In this document: positions 26,009 through 35,849 of the stretch, piece after piece | Numbering within the stretch: the first letter of the stretch is position 1 | How the letters are laid out: every line of letters starts with the position of its first letter | Source of the DNA: Clostridia bacterium | GTDB lineage: Bacteria; Bacillota_A; Clostridia; Oscillospirales; CAG-272 | Assembly (NCBI GenBank): GCA_017467205.1 | Contig: JAFTSQ010000005.1 | Location: forward strand, 62,001 to 126,000 | DNA length: 64,000 bases | Direction of reading: 5' to 3' | Program-made: the position numbers and the translations under genes | Notes under the pieces: model-generated | What the model saw: the letters and a program-made list of their open reading frames with translations, nothing else | What the model was told of the DNA's origin: nothing | Database searches by the model: none

Positions 26009-26047
26009 AGCACAGAAAAGAGCAAATATCAGAAAAAGGAGAAAGTT

Positions 26048-26590
26048 ATGTCGGAATTTTTGGCTTCAATTCATCCTGTGGCGGTATGCTTTATCGTATG
26101 CGCCGCAAAAATCATTGAGATTACTATTCAGTCGCTTAAGACCTGTATGATGGTAAAGGGGCAGCGGCTGAAGGCGGCGGGTCTCGGTCTTCTTGAGTGT
26201 ACGATATGGGGACTAGTTATTTCGACTATCATAGGAACGCTTGGTGATAATTTGTTCCTTCTTGCCTTTTACTGCGTAGGCTACGCCACAGGACTCTACC
26301 TTGGCTCGACTCTTGAAGGAAAGATAGCGCTCGGAACGTCAAGCCTTCAGCTTATTGCAAACGATGAGTACACCGAAAAGATAATCGAATACCTCAGGGA
26401 GAACTCGCGCGGTTACACCGTTTTCGACGGTCGAGGCTCGACCGATAAAATGAATATGATTTTCATCGTCCTTCCGCGCCGCGATGCGCTCGTGGCTCTC
26501 AAAGAGATACGCGCCATCTGCAAAAATAACGTTTTCGTTGTCGTGGACGACGTCAACAAGTACGCCGGCGGCTACGGAATGCTAAAATAA
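26048..26590 (+). CDS. UPF0316/DUF2179 family membrane protein
   Basis: 180 residues: three N-terminal membrane segments (about residues 10-85) followed by a soluble DUF2179-like domain with YTVFDGRGSTDKMNMIFIVL and FVVVDDVNKYAGGYG. This is the layout of the UPF0316 family, whose function is unknown. AAGGAG precedes ATG 26048. It is monocistronic between its own promoter and a strong terminator. Confidence 0.85.
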   Translation: MSEFLASIHPVAVCFIVCAAKIIEITIQSLKTCMMVKGQRLKAAGLGLLECTIWGLVISTIIGTLGDNLFLLAFYCVGYATGLYLGSTLEGKIALGTSSLQLIANDEYTEKIIEYLRENSRGYTVFDGRGSTDKMNMIFIVLPRRDALVALKEIRAICKNNVFVVVDDVNKYAGGYGMLK

Positions 26591-26602
26591 AGCCGAAATA
26601 CA

Positions 26603-26640
26603 GAAAAAGGAACAGACAAAACGAGGTCTGTTCCTTTTTC
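26603..26640. terminator. Bidirectional terminator
   Basis: A perfect 15 bp stem (GAAAAAGGAACAGAC and complement) with T or A runs on both sides; it serves the convergent genes at 26048 and 26707. Confidence 0.9.
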
Positions 26641-26706
26641 TTTATGAAATTATGCAACATCGTTACAATTCATTGCACGCTCTACACTTGGTGTAACACG
26701 CTGATT

Positions 26707-27231
26707 TTATATTCCGTAGGTGTTGGTCAGCGGATCTTTGAAGATTGCGAGCTCGGGAGTCAAAAACGTGAAGACTACGAAGAGGGCTGCGATGATACAA
26801 AGCGAAATGAACGCTATCCTCGGAGATTTGCACCACGCCTTTTTGCGATTAAGCGCCAAGCCCTCGTAAACGTACGCAAGCGCGGCGGCGACGAAGAAGA
26901 TGACAATATTTATCCAATCGGGCGATTTTCCGAAAACGCCGTTATACGTGTAGAATATAACGGGTATTGAAATAAGGCCGAGGAGTATTCCTCGGAGCTT
27001 TATGCACCAAAAATTCTCGTAATCCACGAAGAAAAAGCTTTGTATAACGGCGAAGATAAACATCGGCCAAAAGAGCAGCTTCATATGCTCCCAGGTCGAT
27101 TCATTCACCCCCGAAAACGGAGCAATCCACACAGCCTTATTCGTCCATTCGTAAAGAAAATGCAGAAGAGTCCCGCCAAGTGACGTCACGGCAAAGCCAA
27201 ATAGCTGCCAAAGCCAAACAGTTCTTTTCAT
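26707..27231 (-). CDS. DUF6512-like membrane protein
   Basis: 174 residues, five predicted membrane helices. The motif GVNESTWEHMKLLFWP after the first helix is characteristic of a small Clostridia membrane family annotated as DUF6512. Function unknown. RBS GGAG 9 nt before ATG 27231. A TTGCAT and TATACT pair upstream has a 19 bp gap and is a weak promoter candidate. Confidence 0.75.
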   Translation of the reverse strand: MKRTVWLWQLFGFAVTSLGGTLLHFLYEWTNKAVWIAPFSGVNESTWEHMKLLFWPMFIFAVIQSFFFVDYENFWCIKLRGILLGLISIPVIFYTYNGVFGKSPDWINIVIFFVAAALAYVYEGLALNRKKAWCKSPRIAFISLCIIAALFVVFTFLTPELAIFKDPLTNTYGI

Positions 27232-27790
27232 AATGCTATCTCCAAAATCGTTTTAAGTTAGTATATTAGGAAAAAAGAAAAATTATGCAAGTTAAAATAC
27301 GTGCCGGAAAAGAGAACTCTTATTTGGTAAATGCAGGCAGGATTGGTAATGTCTGAGTTATTAAGAGGCACAAACACTCGCTTTCGGCACGGAGTACGCA
27401 ACTCTTATAAGGACCGATATGTTTGAGCGACAAGACTTTAATTTGCGCTATTTATCGCCCGGTATTTGCAAATGATTGTTTACGTTTAGGCTTCGCGCTT
27501 ACCGGTGATTTTGCGCAGAGAAAACTCTCTAAATTTCGCACGCGGTCCTGCTAAATCCGAAAAAACGAGTGCAATCAGGGCCGTTTGTCGTGATCGTAAA
27601 AGCAAAGGCGTTAAAGTAGATGCAAAAGCAAGATAAACAGCAAAGCATCCAAAATCGGCGAGAAATAACCGGTGAAAAAACGCGAAACAACCGATTGATA
27701 TCTCAGTCGCCGTTTTTTGATAAGATTCTCTTTGTTTTTACCAAATATCAGTGATACTTCAAATAATGTGCAATGTATGAAGTTTATACC
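27232..27790. other. Long non-coding stretch with an orphan hairpin
   Basis: No convincing protein-coding gene was found. A 23-codon frame at 27283-27354 is the only small candidate and has a poor site. The stretch contains the orphan terminator-like hairpin at 27656-27718, described separately. Confidence 0.5.
27656..27718 (+). terminator. Orphan terminator with an alternative pairing
   Basis: CGGCGA and then GAAATA pair with TATCTC and TCGCCG, followed by TTTTTT (27713-27718). An overlapping AATCGG (27654-27659) can instead pair with CCGATT (27691-27696), which would block the terminator stem. No gene in the same direction precedes it within 1 kb, so it could end a small RNA or belong to an attenuator. 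Confidence 0.5.
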
Positions 27791-27819
27791 TTGACAAAAT
27801 GCGCCAAATGTGTTATACT
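27791..27819 (+). promoter_or_regulatory. Promoter of the subtilisin-Opp locus
   Basis: TTGACA (27791-27796), 17 bp, TATACT (27814-27819). It gives an unusually long leader of about 250 nt before the protease start codon. Confidence 0.8.
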
Positions 27820-27904
27820 CTAATGTACGTGTTTTTTTAAGTATTTTATTTTTACTTTATAAGCCACGCATAATGTTTCGTGTATTGGCTTCTGCCACGC
27901 GAAA

Positions 27905-27953
27905 CCGTTTTCGGACCCGGTATTGCGGCTATTATGCCGAAAACGCATTTTTA
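27905..27953 (+). promoter_or_regulatory. Hairpin in the long protease leader (possible attenuator)
   Basis: CCGTTTTCGG pairs with CCGAAAACG (27937-27945) across a 22-nt loop, then ATTTTTAA follows. It looks like a terminator inside the 5-prime leader, with a further small hairpin just upstream (27879-27901). No known riboswitch class was recognised. Confidence 0.4.
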
Positions 27954-28078
27954 ACGTTGTTCTTTAATGTCAGTCGTTCGAAATAACACGCTGCCAGCCT
28001 TGTTTATTTGCGGTTGGATGTGCGATTGTCCTCGGGCGGCCAAAGAAGTAAATCTAATTCAAACGCGAGGAAAACAAA

Positions 28079-31000
28079 ATGCGCAAAAACATCGACAAAA
28101 AACGACACTTTGATGCCATCATCAAAAGATGCACGACGGCCATATTAGTATGCGCTATGCTTGTTCAGACAATGGGCTTTGGAGTCGGAGCAATTTTCGG
28201 TTATTCTCCTGCTACCTCATCTTCAAGCTCTTCGGGAACGTCTGCAAACACCGGCTCACTTTCATTTGATAGTGACGAGGTTTCTGAACAGCTCAGAGGC
28301 GACATACTGAAATCGCTGCGTGCCGATCTTGTTCAAAGGGTGGATAAGTACGAGCTTTCGGGCCCGGTAGGCTTGATAATCACCTTTTCTGACGACTCTC
28401 TTCTTTCTGTGTATTCCGACGAGTATGCCGATGAGATGAGTTATGAGGAGTTCAAAGCTACTTCGTTCGCAAGCAGTCATCAGCAGCGTCTGAATGATAA
28501 TCGGAAAGCGGTTATTGAAAAGCTTGAAGATGCCGGACTTATCTTTGACGTTAAGCACACTTACGTCCATACGCTTGACGGTATTTTCGTTCAATCTACT
28601 TACGAGGACATAGCGAAAATCTGCGATGTTGAAGGTGTCGAGAGAGTAATGGTTTCCAATACCTACGAGCCTCTTGCGGCAGTTGAAAACCCCGTAGACG
28701 TTTACGAGACGGGCATTTTTAACAGCGGTAGCGTTGAGTACACCGGAAAGGGAACAATAGTTGCGGTTCTTGATACGGGCTGTGACTATGCGCATTCCGC
28801 ATTCACTTCGTACAACGTCGTTGATCCGCTGTATGACCGCGACGATATAGAAGCGGTTCTTGATAAGACCAACGCTTACGAGCTCACGCCCGGACTTGAG
28901 GCGAGAGAGGTTTACTACGGCAACATCACGGGAAACAAAATAGCCTTTGGTTACGATTATGCTGATAAAGACCCGGATATCATGCCTTTTTCAGAAAGTC
29001 ACGGTACTCACGTTGCCGGAATTATTGCGGGTAAGGATGACGTCATTACCGGAGTTGCGATAGATGCTCAGCTCGCAATAATGAAGGTGTTCAGTGATTA
29101 CGATGTAGGCGCTGAAGACGGCGACATTATTGCGGCGCTTGAGGACTGTATCGTTCTTAACGTTGATGCCATAAATATGAGCCTTGGATCTTCTTGCGGA
29201 TTTTCCTATGAATCCGAGCAGGAAGAGCTTTACAAAAACGAGCTTTACCAAAATATAGAGAACGCAGGCATTTCGCTTATCGTTGCAGCTTCTAACGATT
29301 ACAGCTCTGCCTATGGCGGTGAGGGCGGTAACACCAATAAAACCGATAACCCCGACTCCGCTACCGTTGGTTCTCCTGCAAGCTATCCCTCTTCCTTTGC
29401 CGTTGCGTCTGTCAGCGGAAAAAAAGAAAATTATATGCTTGCTAACGGTGAGGACGTTGTATTCTTCATTCAGTCTTACAGCACTTCTGCCGAGGAATAC
29501 GATTTCTTTGAAATGATGGGTATAAAGCCGGGAGAGAAGAAAACGTACGAATACGTTACCGTTCCCGGACTTGGTCTTCAAATAAACTATGCGGGTCTTG
29601 ATATGAAGGGCAAAATAGCTCTCGTTTCAAGAGGCGATATTACCTTCGAGGAAAAGGTACAGTTTGCGCAAGAGGCCGGAGCAATAGCCGTTATCATTTA
29701 TAACAACGTCTTCGGTGACATAACTATGACCATCGGAAACCACGCGAAGATTCCCGCGGTATCGATAGGTAAGGATGAGGGCGAAATGCTCGCTGCACAC
29801 GAGACGGGTACGTTTGAGTTCGATCTCAGCAACGTTGCAGGTCCTTTTATGTCTGACTTCTCCTCTTGGGGCCCTACTCCCGACCTCAAGCTTAAGCCTG
29901 AGATCACAGCGCATGGCGGAAACATCAATTCTGCCGTAGTAGGTGGTGAATACGATGAACTGAGTGGAACGAGTATGGCTGCGCCCAATATGTGCGGAAT
30001 TACCGTGCTTATCCGTCAGTATGTAAACGAGAAATTCAAGGACGAGAATCTTTCCGCAACGGAAGCTCGCGACCTGGTTAATCGCCTTTGTATGTCAACT
30101 GCTACGATAGCGCTTGACAAAAAGGGCAATCCGTACTCTCCGAGAAAGCAGGGCGCGGGTCTTGCCGACATAAGAAAAGCCACCACAACAGCCGCTTACC
30201 TTCTTGTTGACGGTATAGGAAAGACCAAGCTTGAGCTTGGTGACGACCCGTACAGAACGGGCGTCTACGAGATGGAAATTGCTCTTGTCAACATATCCGA
30301 CCGAGCTCAGTCATACCGTCTTGGCAATATAACTATGACCGAGAGCATCTCTACCTCTGACCCGGAGTACGTAGCAGAGATTGCATATCTTCTTTCCAAT
30401 GCTACGGAATACTCGGTTGAAGGCGGAGTTCTTAAAGACGGTGTCGTTACCGTATCTGCAAACGAAACCGCGACCGTTAAGGTAAAGATTACTCTTTCCG
30501 ATGCGGATAAGAGCTACCTTGACTCTACCTTCGAAAACGGTATGTTCGTTGAGGGATATCTCACGTTTGATAATACCGACGAGGCAGGCGTTGACCTCAA
30601 CGCACCCTTCCTTGCCTTCTACGGTAGCTGGGGCGACGCTCCTGTTTTCGACCTTGATTACTACGAGGTTGAAACCGAGGCGCATGACGACGCTATCGAT
30701 GACGACGATAAAATCAAGGCAGATTATTATGCCACAACTCCCCTGGGTATCTATTATTACGACTATATCATTCCCCTCGGTACGTATCTTTACGAAATGG
30801 ATGAGGAAGCTTACAGTCCTATCCCTGCTACTCGCGAGCACGCGGCTGTGAGTTTGTTTAAAAACAGCATAAGCGGCATCTACGGTGTCTTGACCGGACT
30901 TTTGCGCGGAGCAAAGGAAATGACCGTTACGATGGTCAATACCGACACCGGCGAAGTTGTTTTTGAAATGGTTGAGTATAACTGCTCCAAGGCGCATGCC

Positions 31001-34000
31001 TCAGGCGGTACTCCTTACGGCTATATGTCGAAGTTTGACCTTGATATGTATGACGATGAAACGGGTACTCTGTTTGCCAATAACAACGAGCACTTCGAGG
31101 TAACGATGAGCGCGAAGCTTGACTGGGACGGCGGCGAGAACGTTTCGGACACTTACAGCTTCTCCTTCTACGTTGACTACGAGGCTCCCACAGTAACCGA
31201 ATCGAGCTTTAGAACCGAATACGATAAGGCAAGAGAAGAGAATCGTTACTATCTTGACGTAATGATTTACGATAATCACTACGCTATGTCCTGCCGTCCC
31301 GTAATCGTTTACGATAACGAACAGCAGAATGACGACGATAAAAAGACCTTTTCTTCTCTGGCCGAATATCCTATTCCGATTTACCAGCAGAACAAGGGAG
31401 AAAATACTAAGGTTACTATTGAGATTACCGACTATATAGACATCATTAAGCGTTCGGCTACTCCAAACGGTATCACTCTCTACATAGACGATTATGCAAT
31501 GAATGCAAATATCTGTTACGTTCCGTTCCCCGAGACCGACGTTGAGGATATCAAATTTAAGGATACGGAAAAAACGCTTGATATAAATCAAACGTTTGAT
31601 CTTACTACCTTCTTCACTTACAGCGACGGAACCGAGATTGAAGATACCGATTATCTTCATACTTTAAGATGGTCCTCCTCTGACGAAAGCGTAGTCATTG
31701 TGAAGGATGGCAATGTCGAGGCGCTCAAAGAGGGTACGGCGACAATCAAGGTGACGTCTGATTCCTGGGCTGAACATAGTTACGTAGGGCTCGACAGCGA
31801 GGAAAGGCCCGTGTACGAGTCTATTCCGCAATATAAGGAAATAACGATAAACGTAACCTCTAACGTTATGGAGGACGACCCGAATTCGGGTAAGAACGTT
31901 CAGATCGAAGATCTGGTCTTCTCCTCGTACGAAACGCTGTTTGCATTTACCAGCGATATAGATTTCTCTGAGATTGGAAGTACCGGTTCTACCAATTATT
32001 TCGATGGCAATTACAGCATTAAATTCTATCCTTCCGAAAAAATAAAGCTCAACTATGAGCTTAAGCCCTGGAACTTTGCCGAAGACCGCTACGAGCTTAT
32101 CTGGTCTACGAGCAATCCCAAGGTTGTCACCGTTGATGACCAGGGAGTTGTAACCGCTCAGGCAGAGGGTAAGGCGAGAGTCACGCTTCAAATCAAAATC
32201 AATGATAAAATATCGCTCCTTGCAGCGCGTCTTTCGGTTGAGGTTAAGAGCGAATTCATTATTGAAAACCGTGAGCTTGTTGCGTACAAGGGATGGGGCG
32301 GTGATGTCGTTATCCCTGATGACGAGGGTATCCTTTATATCGGTGCTTTCGCGTTCTCTCATTTCGATCTTGATAATGAGAAATACGTTGAAAAGGACGA
32401 AGACGGATATTACGATTTTGACTTAAAGAAGTCACCTATCGGAAACGATACGGTAACATCGGTTGTGATTCCCGAGGGTGTTGAGAACATCGAAAAGTAC
32501 GCCTTCTATAATTGCTCTAAGCTTGAAAAAGTGGTGCTCCCGGAGAGCTGTGAGATGATATCCCTATCTGCTTTCCAAAAGTGCCCGGAGCTTGTAGACA
32601 TTAATTTAGAAAACGTCAAGATAATTGCAGACTATGCATTCTATCAATGTGGCAAGCTTTCCTGCGCGGGACTTGAGGGTGGCGTTGCTGCCGAAGGTTT
32701 ATACGCGGTTGGCACGTATGCATTTGCCTCGACCGCGATAGAGAGCCTTAACCTATTGGGACTCAGCAGAACGGGTAAGGGAGCATTTGCTAACTGTAAA
32801 TCTCTTAAGGTAGTTACGCTTGGTCAAAGAACGAGAGTTTCCGAGGCTATGTTCGAGAACACTGCGATTGAGACAGTGGTTATTTACAGTGATACCGTTG
32901 GCAACAGAGCGTTTGCTAACTGTACGAGCTTGACTTCGGTAACTCTTATGGGTGATGTCACGTTCTTCGGCGACGAAGCGCTCACGGGATGCACTTCTCT
33001 CAACAGCTTTGAGGTGAAGGGTCAGCTTGAACAAATCGGCGCGAGAGTGTTCAACGGCTGCACCTCCATTAACGAGATAACCCTTCCCGACGGAACGGTA
33101 TCTATTGATGATGAAGCATTCGTAAATTCCGGCATAAATAAACTCGTATTCAAGACAAATACAGTTATAGGAACGCTTGGAAACAACGTATTCCCGACTG
33201 CAGATTTTAGTATTGACATAACACAGTCCAATAACTATAAGGTAGTGGATGGGGCGATCTACGACGCTTCCGGTGAAACGCTTGTATTCGTTTTATCCTC
33301 GGACGCAACTACCTTTACAGTCCCCAAAACCGTAAAGTACATAGGAACCGGAGCGTTTACTGCTCTTAAGAACCTGAACGTACTTAACTTTGAGGATGCA
33401 TCAGCGCTCGTTTCAATAGGAAAAAGCGCGTTCACGGGATGCAAAAATCTTACCACGGTTAATCTTCCTCTTGAAAATAAAATCTCGATATTGGCTCGTG
33501 CATTCTACGGATTACAGGGGCTTGTAAACATTGACCTTTCGAATGTTACCGAGATTGGAGATTATGCTTTCTATAAGACAGCTCTCGAGTCCGTAGCACT
33601 TAATCAAGAAAACGTTGAGATAGGTAAATACGCATTTGCATATACCTCAGGTCTGAAAACGCTTACACTCGGTGACTCTGCTGTGATTGGAGAGGGCGCG
33701 TTCAAGGACTCCTCGGTTGTTACCGTAACGCTTGACGGGGATGCAAAGATAGGAGCTCGCGCTTTCCAAAACTGCCGTTTGCTTACGAGCTTTGATTTCC
33801 TCGACGTTTCGGGCGAGATTGGACAACGCGCATTCTACGGATGTGAAGCGCTTACCGAAGTAAATGCTCCCAAAATAACCTCTATTGCCGAGCTGAGCTT
33901 CGCCAATTGTAAGAACCTTGCATTGTTCAGTGCAGACAACCTCGTTACGATAAAAGACGGCGCCTTCTATGATATGAACGCCGATGCGTCGGATATAACG

Positions 34001-35848
34001 ACTGCCGTAACTGCGCTTGTTGATATTAACCTGCCTAACGTTAAGACTGTCGGTGCGTATGCATTTGCATATTCCGCAACTATCAAAACAGTTAATCTTC
34101 CTTCGCTTGAATCGCTTGGAGAATTTTCGTTTGCTATTTGCGAGCGACTTACTACGATTACTATGTCCGAAGCAGTCACGGAAATTCCCAACCAGGCATT
34201 CTACCTCTGCATAGCTTTGACTGATTTTGATTTTACTAACATAGAGCGCATAGGCTCGCTTGCGTTCTGCGGTGTATCCCTTCCTGAAGAACTTGTTCTT
34301 CCTAACGTTGTATATCTTGACAAGCAAGCACTTGCAGAACTCGAGTTCGAAGGATTCGCCGTTCATTCTATCAAGAGTGTAGAAGCTCCAAAGCTTACAT
34401 ACATCGGCGATGAGGCGTTTGGACTCTGCACAAAGCTTAGAAAATTCAACGCTCCGCTCGTTGAGCATATCGGCGACTACGCATTTTCCGGCACCTTCCT
34501 CGATTCGTTCGAGGTTACCGACAGCCTTGTCAGCATTGGCAGGAATCCGTTTATCGGTTGTGAACGCTTTGAGGTCTTCTACGTTTTAGAGAATGATGAA
34601 TGGATATATGACAAGGTTTTATCCGGCACAATGATTGAAAACGGTGTTCTCTATTCCAAAAATGCAAGAGGATACACGCTTAGCTGTTATCCGGAGGCAA
34701 AGCGTGATTCGGACTGCATAGTTCCGGAGGGAACAACCAGAATTTCCCCCTACGCTGTTGCCAACAACACCAATCTTGAAACACTTGTTCTCCCTGTATC
34801 GCTTCGAAGCATTGCAGACTTTGCTTTCTTCGGCTGTGAAAATCTTAATACCGTAACCTTCAAATCATACTATGCTCCTACGCTTGAGGGCTCGATGAGT
34901 ACGGTAAATGATGAGGTCGATTTCATAACGGTAGATAACCAGGAAGAGTTCCCCGGATTGAATGACCTTTATGAGTACAGCTTCTCCTTCTTGATTGAAG
35001 GTTGGACATCCCGTAACCTGTATCACACCAACTTCAAAGCGGGAGTAGGAAGCAAGAAGGCTGTTAAAATGACGGCGGTTATTCCCGAGAACTGCGTTGG
35101 ATACGATTCGCTTTTGTATAAGGCATATTTCAACGTGACAGACGCAGAGAATTCCGGCAAGGCAGCAGGAAGATATGCAATTGCGTTTATGGAAGCAGTG
35201 TATAATCTCCCCGAAAATATAGATCGTTTTGACAAGCTTCTTATGGAAGAGGCAATAGGCGCATACAATGCGCTTGAGGTCCACAAGGACGAGAAGGGCG
35301 ACGTTGATGCAGCAACGCTCGATAAATTCACAAGGCTTCGCAGCATCTACAATGTAAACGTAGTAGACGGAATGATAGCTCGTCTTTTCGGTATGTACAA
35401 TACCGAGCATTCCTTCAACAAACTCAAGGAAGCAACCGGTGCATATCTTGCTCTCTCTGATGAAGAGCGCGCTATGGTTGCGCATCCCGACGTTCTTGAT
35501 ACCAAGCTTACTCAGCTTACTGCGGCAATGGGTGTTGAGGTAGACTTCTCGAAGTCTTATTCCGAGCATTTCGCCAGCGAAAATCCGCCGTCGGATGAGC
35601 CTCCGGTTGATAATAACGACGGTGGTGGATTCCCTTGGCCTGTCGTTGCAATTGTTGCAGCGTGCGTAGTAGTAGCTGCCGGCGCGGTATCTATCGTATT
35701 TATCTTCTTGAAGCGCAAAAAGGCAATTCTCACTGTAAATGGAGCAGATAGTAAATCTGCCGAAGCAGACACCGAGCCCGTAACAGAGGACGTGTCCGTA
35801 GATACAACCGCCGAAGCGGATAATGATTCGGAGGCAAAAGAAGATTGA
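28079..35848 (+). CDS. Giant cell-surface subtilisin-like protease with leucine-rich-repeat arm
   Basis: 2589 residues. A signal sequence of about 40 residues is followed by an S8 domain with the triad Asp232 (VLDTGCD), His308 (SHGTHVAG) and Ser632 (GTSMAAP). A PA domain (about 470-570) is inserted between His and Ser, as in lactocepin and C5a peptidase. Next come beta-sandwich domains, two BIg2-like domains (LRWSSSDESVV near 1195, LIWSTSNPKVV near 1340), and about 25 BspA-type leucine-rich repeats (about 1405-2260). The C-terminus has one membrane helix (about 2520-2542), a basic stop and an acidic tail. So it is anchored with the catalytic part outside. RBS GAGG. The Opp transporter behind it suggests extracellular protein breakdown for peptide import. 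Confidence 0.9.
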   Translation: MRKNIDKKRHFDAIIKRCTTAILVCAMLVQTMGFGVGAIFGYSPATSSSSSSGTSANTGSLSFDSDEVSEQLRGDILKSLRADLVQRVDKYELSGPVGLIITFSDDSLLSVYSDEYADEMSYEEFKATSFASSHQQRLNDNRKAVIEKLEDAGLIFDVKHTYVHTLDGIFVQSTYEDIAKICDVEGVERVMVSNTYEPLAAVENPVDVYETGIFNSGSVEYTGKGTIVAVLDTGCDYAHSAFTSYNVVDPLYDRDDIEAVLDKTNAYELTPGLEAREVYYGNITGNKIAFGYDYADKDPDIMPFSESHGTHVAGIIAGKDDVITGVAIDAQLAIMKVFSDYDVGAEDGDIIAALEDCIVLNVDAINMSLGSSCGFSYESEQEELYKNELYQNIENAGISLIVAASNDYSSAYGGEGGNTNKTDNPDSATVGSPASYPSSFAVASVSGKKENYMLANGEDVVFFIQSYSTSAEEYDFFEMMGIKPGEKKTYEYVTVPGLGLQINYAGLDMKGKIALVSRGDITFEEKVQFAQEAGAIAVIIYNNVFGDITMTIGNHAKIPAVSIGKDEGEMLAAHETGTFEFDLSNVAGPFMSDFSSWGPTPDLKLKPEITAHGGNINSAVVGGEYDELSGTSMAAPNMCGITVLIRQYVNEKFKDENLSATEARDLVNRLCMSTATIALDKKGNPYSPRKQGAGLADIRKATTTAAYLLVDGIGKTKLELGDDPYRTGVYEMEIALVNISDRAQSYRLGNITMTESISTSDPEYVAEIAYLLSNATEYSVEGGVLKDGVVTVSANETATVKVKITLSDADKSYLDSTFENGMFVEGYLTFDNTDEAGVDLNAPFLAFYGSWGDAPVFDLDYYEVETEAHDDAIDDDDKIKADYYATTPLGIYYYDYIIPLGTYLYEMDEEAYSPIPATREHAAVSLFKNSISGIYGVLTGLLRGAKEMTVTMVNTDTGEVVFEMVEYNCSKAHASGGTPYGYMSKFDLDMYDDETGTLFANNNEHFEVTMSAKLDWDGGENVSDTYSFSFYVDYEAPTVTESSFRTEYDKAREENRYYLDVMIYDNHYAMSCRPVIVYDNEQQNDDDKKTFSSLAEYPIPIYQQNKGENTKVTIEITDYIDIIKRSATPNGITLYIDDYAMNANICYVPFPETDVEDIKFKDTEKTLDINQTFDLTTFFTYSDGTEIEDTDYLHTLRWSSSDESVVIVKDGNVEALKEGTATIKVTSDSWAEHSYVGLDSEERPVYESIPQYKEITINVTSNVMEDDPNSGKNVQIEDLVFSSYETLFAFTSDIDFSEIGSTGSTNYFDGNYSIKFYPSEKIKLNYELKPWNFAEDRYELIWSTSNPKVVTVDDQGVVTAQAEGKARVTLQIKINDKISLLAARLSVEVKSEFIIENRELVAYKGWGGDVVIPDDEGILYIGAFAFSHFDLDNEKYVEKDEDGYYDFDLKKSPIGNDTVTSVVIPEGVENIEKYAFYNCSKLEKVVLPESCEMISLSAFQKCPELVDINLENVKIIADYAFYQCGKLSCAGLEGGVAAEGLYAVGTYAFASTAIESLNLLGLSRTGKGAFANCKSLKVVTLGQRTRVSEAMFENTAIETVVIYSDTVGNRAFANCTSLTSVTLMGDVTFFGDEALTGCTSLNSFEVKGQLEQIGARVFNGCTSINEITLPDGTVSIDDEAFVNSGINKLVFKTNTVIGTLGNNVFPTADFSIDITQSNNYKVVDGAIYDASGETLVFVLSSDATTFTVPKTVKYIGTGAFTALKNLNVLNFEDASALVSIGKSAFTGCKNLTTVNLPLENKISILARAFYGLQGLVNIDLSNVTEIGDYAFYKTALESVALNQENVEIGKYAFAYTSGLKTLTLGDSAVIGEGAFKDSSVVTVTLDGDAKIGARAFQNCRLLTSFDFLDVSGEIGQRAFYGCEALTEVNAPKITSIAELSFANCKNLALFSADNLVTIKDGAFYDMNADASDITTAVTALVDINLPNVKTVGAYAFAYSATIKTVNLPSLESLGEFSFAICERLTTITMSEAVTEIPNQAFYLCIALTDFDFTNIERIGSLAFCGVSLPEELVLPNVVYLDKQALAELEFEGFAVHSIKSVEAPKLTYIGDEAFGLCTKLRKFNAPLVEHIGDYAFSGTFLDSFEVTDSLVSIGRNPFIGCERFEVFYVLENDEWIYDKVLSGTMIENGVLYSKNARGYTLSCYPEAKRDSDCIVPEGTTRISPYAVANNTNLETLVLPVSLRSIADFAFFGCENLNTVTFKSYYAPTLEGSMSTVNDEVDFITVDNQEEFPGLNDLYEYSFSFLIEGWTSRNLYHTNFKAGVGSKKAVKMTAVIPENCVGYDSLLYKAYFNVTDAENSGKAAGRYAIAFMEAVYNLPENIDRFDKLLMEEAIGAYNALEVHKDEKGDVDAATLDKFTRLRSIYNVNVVDGMIARLFGMYNTEHSFNKLKEATGAYLALSDEERAMVAHPDVLDTKLTQLTAAMGVEVDFSKSYSEHFASENPPSDEPPVDNNDGGGFPWPVVAIVAACVVVAAGAVSIVFIFLKRKKAILTVNGADSKSAEADTEPVTEDVSVDTTAEADNDSEAKED
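32290..34860 (+). repeat. BspA-type leucine-rich repeat array in the subtilisin
   Basis: Tandem units of about 22-25 residues with the pattern IGxxAFxxCxxLxxVxLP (for example VENIEKYAFYNCSKLEKV). The array fills the C-terminal third of the extracellular part and probably makes a curved binding surface. Confidence 0.85.
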
Positions 35849-35849
35849 A

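Noticed and set aside
27283..27354. A 23-codon frame starting MQVKIRAGKENS
   Set aside because: No good ribosome site, no similarity recognised and too short to support as a gene.
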